From the NCBI GenBank assembly GCA_947652605.1, contig OX393576.1, positions 53,482,966 through 53,546,965 of the forward strand: DNA of 64,000 bases, written 5' to 3'. The translations under genes and the position numbers were made by a program. The notes beneath the pieces were generated by a model that worked only from the letters and a program-made list of their open reading frames with translations, had not been told where the DNA came from and did not search any database. How positions within the stretch are numbered: position 1 is the first letter of the stretch; each line of letters begins with the position of its first letter. Positions 34,401 through 46,400 of this stretch are shown here, piece by piece. This DNA is from Elmis aenea (Eukaryota > Arthropoda > Insecta > Coleoptera > Elmidae).

Positions 34401-37400
34401 GACAGTGCCGTATCGGCCTTCTCCTGCCCCAGAGTATACACTCGCCATCGAGTCAGATCTTAACTAAAATCAAAAAATATATATTAAAAAAAATAAAAGG
34501 TATGTTATATTATATGATTAGGGGAATTGCTATGATTACTAATTTTACTAAAAAACTCATTTATGTTTTTTGTCTTTGTTGTTTTTTTTTACTCTATACT
34601 GTTTTACTTTTTCATTAAAAGCAAAAATAATTTTTTTAATTCTATTATTTACAATCAACTGTTGCATTACTTGTTCAGGCAATGCAAAAATTGAAGTGAA
34701 TAAAAAAATAGTTTTTCTCTACTACTGAAGCAGCACAAGACTGTGAAACTGTTAAAACTAAAGGAAAAGACAATACATTAATGATTTTTTTTTAAACCGT
34801 AAAACGGAGAAAAGTTGACCATTGGGGTAAAGTTGACTAAAAATAATGTAAATTCGTTTAAGGTGGCATAGTTAATACTAAAATTATTTTTATTATATTT
34901 GTTACTTTTTTTTGTGGCCAAATACCTTTTACAGTTGAGAAACATGTGTTATTAAAGACTTATAATATTACAAAAAAATGTCGATACTTTAATAAGTAGA
35001 TATTAAAAATTGTTATGGTTCAGCATACTTTTAGTAACCCAATAATTAGAGACCACAATCCCAATTAAAAACATGATTAGTAGTCTCGTTTTGTTAGTAC
35101 TGTAAAAATGTATAATTTTATGCGTTATTTTAAATATTTTGAGAAAATTTGACTGTATGGGTTTCATTGACAAGCAAGTTCAAAGTTATATTTTGAATAC
35201 CACAATAATTACCTACGTTGATAGCTACTGATAACAGAAAAATAAGCATCTAGATGTTAGAACCCTTAATACCGTTGGGATTGATAATATTAAACAACTT
35301 TTACCTGTACTGAAAACCTGTGCAGAGGGAAGTTCGACTTTGATATGGACATGTCTAAGTTTGACTGTAAAAGAATAAATCCTAACATAACAAATAATAA
35401 ATAATTTTAATGTTACATTTCTAGTTAAATTATTTTGTTTAATCTTGATGGTTGCGATATTTTTCACAATGAAAGCACAAGTTTGAATATTTAAAAGAAT
35501 ATTACTTTTATGTACGATAATTTTGCTGTTTTAAGTTCAAAATTGGTCAACTTCACGCCATTTTACGGTACATAAAATTATGCATGATATTAATAAACTC
35601 ATTTACAAAGAAAAATCCAGTTTTTATGCATAAAATAACTGTCTCTAGTATTGGATTGCAAACAAATTCAACTAATATTTCTCCAGCATGGAGGAAAAGT
35701 GATTTAATTTCGACTTTTCTTTTTTTCTTTTTATGTACTTTACCTTATCTTTAAAAGGTATAACATTTATACATAGTCTATTGTAAAATAAAAAGGAATG
35801 TCTATATTTATTATAGAAAAACATGTCTAATATGATTCTTCTGGATAAATAATAACAAAAAAAAACATTATCCATTAATAAGTACCTCAAGAAGGTATAA
35901 ATAAAATTGATCTAATGATTAAGATGAAAAAGTTATGAGAGAAAAAAGAAATTCAACATTTTCATATTTTTTGCTATAACATCTGAAGTACAAGGATTTT
36001 TGTACTTTTAAAAATATATTGTAGCTTCTCTCATACTTAGGAATAATTCATCTAATTTAAGCAAACATGTATCTCTTATAATAAGCGAGATCCCCATGCT
36101 GGAAATGTAATCTGGGACACCCTGTGTATACATGTTTTTAACAATATACAGATATTTATTATTTTTTAAACAGTTTTTATTATTGTATTAAATCCCATAA
36201 TCTTTCTAGAATGTACACGAATGTACACGGTGTCCCACAAGGTATGCCTTTGCTGCTTTTTGCGTAAATCTAATGTTTAGGACCTAAATAAAACGTTTTT
36301 ACAGACAATTTTTTTGGTTATATGTCCCTTCATATATAGGGTGTCCCAGTAATCGTGAACAGCATGGAGATTTCATAAACGGTAAAAGATACAGAGTAAA
36401 TTAAATGAGTCAAAATGATGTATGGTCTCGAAAAAAAAATTAATAGTTTTTGCGCTATTGATGAAAAATTAAACACATCAGGTTTTGAATTTTTGCTTAT
36501 AACTTACTTATCTGAAATCACACTCAAAATATTTTTCGACATTATTGGGGCATTTTTGTTGCGCAGCTTTGAAATCTGTCAATACGTTTTACCCATCTTC
36601 ATTTGTTTTTGTTATTTTAACATCAGCCGTATTTAAAATAAGAAAGTAGATGTAAAAAAACAAGAACAAATTAAGAAGGGTAAAATTTGTTAACAAATGT
36701 ATTATTTACTTACGCAAAAAAGTGCCCCAATAATGTCGAACAATATTTTGAGTGATTTCAGATAAGCAAGTTATAAGCAAAAATTAAAAACCTGATTTGT
36801 TTTGTTCTTCATCTTTTAATTTTTTAAAGATTTTTTTTTAATAAATCAATTACTCTTAAATCATAGACCATTTTGACCCGTTTAACCAACTTCGTATCTC
36901 TTACCGTTTACGAGATCTCCATACTGTACAGTGTTCACGATAACTGGGACACCCTGTATAGGAAGGGTCACATAAAAACAATTATAATCGGTAAAAACGT
37001 GTTATTTAGGTCCTAATCATTCGATTTATGTAAAAATTAGCGAAGGCATACCTTGTTGTTTCGTTTAAACCTGTAGCACTGAAACTGAAGAAATTTCATT
37101 GATTTTGGAAAAGATTTTCACGTAAATTTCATAAATTATAAAAAAATTATATTTCTTGTATTTTTATTTGTTTCAAATTCATCCTATTTCACCAAAATAT
37201 GGAGGGACTTTTGATATACCGTGAACTCATAATTCTTTACAAAACAGGCAAATAATGTAAATTTTGAAAATGTCTAGATCGAACCTTTAACTCTGAAAAT
37301 ACCTACACTATCAATTTTTAAAATTCAATTCGGTACATTAAAAACAATTAGGCACTTTAATTAATTTATTTCATGCAAGGACTGAATTTAATCTTAGGGT

Positions 37401-40400
37401 GTAGATTACTAAAAACAAAAAGAATTTAGCATAAAAAAGGCTAAGTAAGAAGTTGAAATTTAAGTTTTTGTAAGATGTTTTTAAATAAAAATAAAATAAA
37501 GTCTTCAAATTTTAATCCTCACTTGTGAAATTCACTTTATTTGTAATCAGAACTTTAACTCAAAAAATTAAAGCAATACAAATGATTAATTAAAAATTAC
37601 TTATTTCTTATGAAGGCTCTCTTGTAAATAGATAAACTAGACCAGTTTTAAGGTTTTGTTCATAAATTTTTTTTAAAGTGATGTTTAATGAAACTTGTAT
37701 TATTAAACAAATCAATCAAATAATTCCAGCATTTGAAGCAATTGACTTACATAAAAAATTTCATGCAGTAGTACTTTGAACGATTGCAATTCCAAATAAT
37801 TTTACTGAACAAACGTAATAAAATTAATGTACTACCTACTGACAAACAAACAATCGCAGCTATAAACAAACAAATAAATACTTACACCTAAACTAGATAA
37901 ACTACTCCTCGTGTGATGAATGGCTACAAGCCTATCAATATCTTCATCATTGCTTTGCCATTCTTGGCTGGACACCGATCCAGTTCCTCTGCGAGAACTG
38001 GGGGCCACCGGACTGGGAGTTGCACTTTTACTGCTACCCCTTGATACAAGCATTGGCGAGGAATTCGCTTCTGATATGCTGACATCATCTGCAAACACAA
38101 AAAGAAATATTAATATGCACGTGAAATACTACACTACTTTTATCTTATCGTTTAAATTGAAGCTAAGCATAAGCTGCAATGAATCATATAAAATTCGTAA
38201 ACAATGATTAACACTATTTACTGTTAAACATCAAATTATTTTGGTTAATGTGGCAATAATGCACTTTCGCACAATACATTTTTCTGTTCAAAAATTATGC
38301 TGTGCAAACATTTCTGTACAAGTGTGAAAAAATGCGCAGTAATAGACAACATCAATATGTTTTGATGTAAGTAAATATCACCAAATTATTTATAGTTTTG
38401 GTCCAACGAACTACCAAATATATTCAGAAATTGGTTTCCATATATTTATTGGACGTATTTGTGTTTGAGTGAGGTCCTTTTAAATTGCTCGACTCTTGTC
38501 GCATTGACTGTTTTTAGGCGGACGTTCACTCGTTTGTATACTACGGAAATATCTAGAATTATTAATAGTGATTATTGATATAAATTAAAAATTGTACCAC
38601 GTAAAAAAGGCGACCTAGTTGAAGAACTTGAGTTTAAACCATGAAAATTTAAAAGCCCTTGGATAAAAATTTTACACCATCGCCGAATTGGAGGCTAGTA
38701 CATATCATAAACAAAAAATTCAGGTAAACTTAAGGTTTAATAATTTTTCAAGTCTTATTCTAATTATTTACATTTTTTTTTAAATGTATGTGCATAATAA
38801 CAATGACTTTTCCGAAGTTCCGTTATCGTATTTACAATGTTCTTATCATTCAAAAACGAACTTCAAATAATGTTAAAATGACCTCTTTTAATTAAAAACC
38901 TTTGTTAAAGACATACCGGGTGTAAATGAAATGTGGTACACCCCTTTTTTTTTCTTTAGCTTTGATTTTAGATCAATGAAATTTTAGACATACGATATGT
39001 GCAAAAAACTGGGCTTTTTGAGCCGTTGCACTCATTTGTTTCACTTCCGGTTTCGCCGGAAACAACCCCAACTTTGTTTTTTTAAATGGAACACCCTGTA
39101 TATTTTTACATTTTTGGATTCCTCTTAAAATTTACTTTAAAAAATGTTTAGGTCTAAAGTCAACCGTTTTCGTAAAATTTACATTTTTATGAAAATTTTG
39201 AGCGATACAGCGCTTTATTTCTTTTTAAACATTTAAGATATTTTAAAAGGCACGATAATTTCGTTTAAAAATTAGATTAACAATAGATCAATTAACAATT
39301 TGCGCTAGCTACATTTGTAAAATAATACAGGGTGTTTTTACGCTTGGTCAAAAATGTAGCTAGCGCAAAGTGTTAATTGAACTATTGTCAATCTAATTCT
39401 TAAACGAAATTCTTTTGCCTTTTTAAATGACTTAAATGTCAAAAAAAGAAAGTGTTGTATCGCTCAAAATTTTCATAAAAATGTAAATTTTACGAAAACG
39501 GTTGACTTTAGACCTATAAAACCGTGTAATTTTTTTAAAGTAAATTTTAAGAGGAATCCAAAAATGTAAAAATATACATGATGTTCTATTTAAAATTTCA
39601 AAGTTTGAGTCCGTTACCGGTTGAACCGGAAGTCGTATTGCAACCTTAATATTTTCATCGAATCCGAAAAATACGATAACGCTCAGATACAAAATTTTAT
39701 TGTTATATCCACAATAGTATTCTAGATATTTGTCTGTTTCCATACTTCTGCGCAACCTTGTAAATATGGTATAAAAGGTATACGACCATTTGAATTCAAA
39801 ACCCATTTCCTTTCTTTTATAAAGGAAATACGAGATAACGGGAAACATTAAAAAAAAAAGTGTAGGTCATTTACAATAAATTATGAAACACTAATTAAAG
39901 AAGTTTTGCTTGTATGCAATTTTCTAGTTAAACAAGCGACAACATTTTTTGTAGTTATACTGTCTAACATTTAAAAAAATGTAGTAAAGTTGGTCGCGAC
40001 TTGAATGTAAATGCAAATTTAAATTAACAATATTTCCTGGTCGTACCAGTTTACACAAAATTAGTTCAAAGTGCAATGTTGGGTTTTGTTGACATGCGAT
40101 TTATTCTTTGATGAGCACATAAAGAAATTAAGTGGGTACATTATAAGTAATGCATGTGAAAGTAAGTCTATAAACAATGGCGAATGGTATTTTTCGATTA
40201 TAAAGGTTAGTAATAAACGCATCGTGAGTGAAAAACACTTAATCAACTCAGTAGCGGCGGTAAAATTGTTTTTATATAACTACACTTAGTTATATATAAT
40301 CAATTCGTATCAAATGCCTACAGCAAGAATTGCTACCATAAATTTAAACAAAATATTGCCACAGACATAACTTTACTGGATATTAGCTACTAAATGATTT

Positions 40401-43400
40401 AAAACTATATAAATACGAGTATAATTAACAAAGAACTGAGTCGATATTCACAAAAAACGCTACAAAAGAAGAAGTGTTTAAAGTGTGCAAAATAATCGCA
40501 TGTTTTTGTTGAGTAAATAATAGCTGAAGAATATTAATTTATGTAAGTATAATCATTAGTCAAGGGTATAATTAACACCACTTATTTCATTTTTCTATGA
40601 AGATCAGCTTCTTAAGGAAAATCTACACCATTATCGAGCTACTATTTTCTTTCCCAGAATTTGTTTTCTTTTTTATTTATGTTTCACATGAAGTTGCCGT
40701 ATGTAAATAATAAATTAATAACAGCATAATGAAGAGACGGGAGTCTCGATACTGGTATAGAGTTTCTTTTTAGAAATATATACGTGGCTTTTAATTTAAT
40801 TTACAAGTCAGTTAAATATTGCAAACATTTGGATCCAAAAAAAGTTTTATCCCAAGTGTGGTTGGTTATTGGTTATTTTTGAGATAAATTAATACCGCAA
40901 AAATGGTTATGGTATTTTCAAATTATCCGGTGCCATATTTTATTAATCACCACATAGAATCGTACTTCATACGATTCTATACAAAACTTAATAGTGTGAC
41001 AGGAAGTATTCTTTAGGTACAACAAGTAGTAAAAATCAAAACTAATGAAACTTTATGGACAGCAAAAACTTGGCTAGAAATGAGGATACTGTTACGTTAA
41101 ATCCATTTTTGAACCAACCACCATAAATTAAATTGTATGTTAACCAAGTTACTACTACTTTTTGGCAGAAATGAATAATTTTTGGGTGCATCAATACCAT
41201 AATTACGTGCAGTTTATTAAAACCGGTAAAGACATTTTTAAGTCCATAGAAATTTCCTGATCATGACTAACATATCTGTCAGTTTGCAACTACATTACAA
41301 TACATGAAGGTTTTCCTTAAACATGGAAAAATATTTATAAACTGTTACACTAACATATCATGTAAGGCATATCTGAACAACAATTTGTTTTGTTTGGTCA
41401 AAAACGGAAGCGGAAAAGACCTTCCTTCCGAATAAATTAATTTTGCACCAAAAAATTGAACACAAGCAAACAAAAGTTCGGTTACAAGAGAATTTGCTTA
41501 GACCTTTTCAGTGATATTACGACAGTTAAACGTTGTCATTAAACAATTTTCTTCGCATTCCTGAGCGATCACTCGACAAGGTTTGCCTCACGTATTAGCT
41601 AAGACTTTTTTTGCGGTTTATAACACGGAAACATTAAACTTGGGTTTTTTAGGTTGAAAAAGTAGGAAGCTCGAATTATACAGGGTGTTTCTTAAATACT
41701 ACGAAAAAATTCAGTAGATGATTCCTTATCAAAAATTAAGGTGGGACTTTTATATAAATTTTTTTCTTTGACGTCTCCTTTCGGAGTTACACCTTCCAAA
41801 GGCAAGCGATAAAATTAGGTTTTTATTTTATTTCTCAAATTTGGATAAATGTAGGAGAATGATATTTGGTAGATGTTTTGTACTTATTTAAGGTTTCACA
41901 TAGTAAGAGATTCAATAACCTTCCACCTTCACAGGGGGTTGAAAAGTGCGACCCCTGCTGGTTTTTTAATCAGAACTTTTTGGTGGGTTGAAATTTTGCA
42001 ATTAAAAAATTTATTTTTGAAAGTTTGATTTATTTAGAATCTTTTTTTCATAAGTTTTTCCTGAAAAACCTACAGTTTTTGAGTAAAAAATTAAATAATT
42101 AAATATGCACCATTAATATTCTTATATCAGACGATTCACGGTGGTGGTTACCATGGTTTGTTTAGGTTCATATTGGGTAGAATTGACGGGCGTATTCGTG
42201 TTGTCACCTCTTAAATTTCAAAATGAATATTATCAGTCATTTCAATCCAATGGGTCAATCTAAACAGATGAATCTTCCTTAGGTGTAAACACATTTTACT
42301 GTGGTTACCTTTGTTAATAACAATCATAATCTCAATAGCAACAATGGTAACCACAGTAAAATGTGTTTACACCTAAGGAAGATTCGTCTGTTTAGATTGA
42401 CCCTTCAAACAAACCATGGTAACCACTAACCCACCAAAATGAATCGTTTTATATTGGAATATTGGTGCGTGTTTACTTATTCTATTTTTTACTCAAAATT
42501 TGTAGGTTTTTCAGGACAAATTAATGAATCAAAAAAGTTTCTAAATAAATCAAGCTTTCAAGAAAAATATTTTAAATTGCAAAATTTCAACCCACCAAAA
42601 AGTTCTGATTAAAAATCACACTTTCGAGCCCCCTGTGAAGGTGAGAGATTATTGAAAATCTTACTATGGGAAACCTTTTTCAATAAGTACAAAACATCTA
42701 CCAAATATCAATTTCCTACATTTATCCAAATTTGAGAAACAAAATAAAAACTTAATTTTACCGCTCCGTTTAGAGGGTGTAACTCCGAAAGGTGACGTCT
42801 GAGGAAAAAATTTTATACGACAGTCCCCCCTTAATTTTCGATAAGGAATCACCTCCCAAATTTTTTCACAATATTTGAGAAACACCCTGAGAAAATGTTA
42901 AAAAGAACACAAGTACAGATAAACCAGTAATTGTAGCTGGTTGATTGTTCTATGCGCAATATACGATATCTTAAGAACTAATACAATTTTTTTCAAGAAG
43001 ATGCTAAATTTTAATAAAGTTTGATAGTTGTCATATTATGCATACAAAAATTTAAACAAAAAAGATCATTGGCACACTAAACACACAGTCTTAGTGCATT
43101 TTAACACTAAAATTATTTAACGACTCTATGAAAAAAGTAATTGGAATACGCAAAATTAGCAGAATTGGCTCATTTTAACAATTAAGTTTGTGGAAATTAG
43201 ATAGGTTATGGCAAATAATACACGAACTTTCCGAACATTTGAAGTAACTGGACAGTTAAAATTATAGTAATATTTTATCATGCAATTCACTGTTTCTATA
43301 GAATAGACTCTTAAAATTAGTCCACATTTCTATAAAAATTAAGAAAAGAGTAAACCCAAAAAGTTTTAAAATGAAAACCTGTATTGCTACCTACACAAAA

Positions 43401-46400
43401 AGGAAATTTAATCGCATTCTGATTTAAAATACTACGCTCCAAACTAATTAAAAATTTAATTTTTAGATATTACATTAGATAAATAAAAACCATTGTAGTT
43501 TCATAATCATCTCAAAAACTAAACTTGTTAGATCATTGTAAAATTCGCGATTGTTCCAATATATCACAGCAAAAATTTCGAATTAAGACTAAAATTCCCA
43601 AACTAATGGACATTAGCCCCGTTTACACGGGCGGTTTTTTCGACGCTTTTGGTGCGTACACTCCAGACACATACGCCAAAACTGTTCGTGTAAATGCTCA
43701 GCCCAATTGAGAGGCATGGAACGCGTTCTCGACTCAAACATCAAGACTGCAGGTCTCGACTTGTGTAGCATTTACACAAACAGACTTGTGTTGAAGCGTA
43801 TTGTTGTCTCGTTTGGTACTTAATAATGTCTTGGTCTAAAGAAAATTTAGAAAAATTCATAGAAATATATAGAAGCTTTCCATGCTTATGGAAAATAAAA
43901 TCAGAAGACTACAAAAACAGAAATTTAAAAAATCGGGCTTATGAAAAATTAATTGGTTTTTGTAAAACGGCAGTTTGCCCAGCTGCCAATAAAGATTTAG
44001 TATTAAAAAAAATTCAAGGCACACGTGGGTGTTTCCGAAAAAAATTTAAAAAAATTACGGACACAAAACGAAGCGGTTGTGCTGAAGAGGATATCCACCA
44101 ACCAAGCTTATGGTATTTCAATCTACTTTTATTTACAAAAGATCAAGAAGAACCGACTGAAAGTTTAAGTAATATCGAACAATTTCTTAGTTGTTGTTTT
44201 GAAGGCGTGTTGGAGTGTGATACAAAACTTTCCAACTCGGCTGAAATACCACACGCCACTCCAAAACCTTCGAATTTAACATTTACACGGACACATTTCA
44301 GCCTGTACGCTCCAAACCTACAATCTGGCTCGCAGACTTGGATTGTGTTAGTTTTGTGTATCACGGACCAAGAGCGTACGCTCCAAACTGCCGCTCCGGC
44401 ACGGCATTCTGGAGCGGCATGCCAAAACCGTGAGGTCGGACTGTACGTGTAAACGGGGCTATTGTAGATCGTATGAGCTGGTGCGTTAAACATTTAACAC
44501 TTACGCCACTGTACCTATGTCTGTGAGATACAAGTATCTGGAACATGTTCACATAACATTTGCTGGCTGATATAACAATAGTTCACGGAGTTTTTAACAT
44601 TATTTTATCCACTATTATGAGCGACGAAACAAAGAAACCTCACAACTTTCTCCATTGAAGGAAGTTATGGTTGATGAAGCGAAGATATGGCAGCAGTAAA
44701 GTGCATAAGCCTAAATAAAAACAACAATAATAACGAAACCAAGAATTCCGCAGATTATACAATGTACTCTAAAAATTTTATTATTGTTTTGCTCACAACC
44801 TTTTCAATTGGTTTTCGCTAGTGTACCTACCTTAAACTCTAAATTTAAGCATTCAGGAATTGTTTAACAATTTTTAAATAAATTTTATAAGGATTGTGAT
44901 TAACAGGAATATTTTTTAAGTTGAGTTGTTATTGAGATGCAGACCAAACTCACATTTTTTAAAACAGCAGTTTATAGTAGAAACATATTTGTGTTTAAAA
45001 AGTAATATTTTAGCTTATTGCGTTTTGTTTTTTTGTTACTTATAGGAGTGCAAACGCCAAACTGGGACAGCCGGTATAAGCCTTATAATAACATAGTTAA
45101 GTAAGGCCCTGCAAGCCATGAAACGTAGTAGATTATAGTCACCCTGTACATGTTTATCAAACTTATTACTTTCTAATAATTAAAAATTGTCGATTATGAA
45201 ATTGAAGAAAAGCGTTTCATTTGTAAAATTTGCCGGTCCCATTTTCAAAAATATTTTTGTTAGTTCGATAAACATAAAATTTGTTTAATATAATTAAAAA
45301 CTGATTACTTTCTATAAGTATTTCTTGTGTAAACGTAAAACCAGTGTCAAGATAATATACCTACTTAATTAAATAATAAATTGATATAAATACGGGAGTA
45401 TTGAAACTGGTTTTGCATTTAAACAAGAAATACTTCAATAAAAAAGCTTTTTAAATAATCCCATTTATATAAATAAATTAATCACTTTGATAATCAAACA
45501 GTTTATAAAAGATTAATGTCATCTGCGAAGCGAATATCACATGCTGTGATTCACCAAATAGCTCGATTTAAAACAATTAAGCCTCGCCGAAAGAGTAACG
45601 CATCGTACCTACTTAACAATATAACATACTCCATCAAGTTTAGTGGTGTGTACTGTCTAATATCATGCTTTACTGTTTTTAATGTCGTTTAATGTCGTTT
45701 AATGTCATTACAATTACATAATCGTGATCGGGCAAACCGTTACGGCTTTATGTGCGTTTGTGGAAGTATCGAAAGAATTTTCAAAAGCTTTGTTTTTTAG
45801 ACTTGAGAATAATTAGACAAGTTTGTATTTCCAGAGCCAACGAATAAAAAAAATAGTTTATAGCATAATTAGTAGCCTAAAGCTTCGGCTACAGTTTAAG
45901 CCAAAATTTGCGAAAATCATCATGCAAATAAATATAGGCAAAATAAAACATTCCGTTTTTTGACCTTTTACATTTTACTAAATATGGTGTATATTTAATA
46001 TACAGGGTGTCCCAGCCAAGACGAATTATTCGATAGCTCTGTTATTAGTAATAATATTTAAAAAAGTTCAATATAAAAGTTGTTTGTAATCATTTACTAC
46101 ATAACCTAAAATTATTATCAACTATACACAGTGTTTTGTTTTTGCGCTCTGATAGCAAACATAGTTTTTTTATATGGAACACCCTGTATATTTTGTAATT
46201 TTTGGATGTAAAATTAAATTCTCTTTCAAAAATATTATAGGTTATTTATGTCTAAAATGAACCGTTTTTGAGTTATTGACGTTTTTTTGAAAATTTTGAC
46301 AGATGCAGACCTTTATAAAAATATTTATATTTATTAACATAACAACACCAAAGCAATTTACTCTCGCAATTTATTAGACAATAGTGTCATAGTGATTGTT

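Noticed and set aside
39432..39848. 138-codon minus-strand frame
   Set aside because: It overlaps the right arm of a foldback element and has no family resemblance or codon bias.
44143..44493. 116-codon minus-strand frame and a 63-codon neighbour
   Set aside because: Shadows of the MADF gene and of the right terminal repeat on the other strand.
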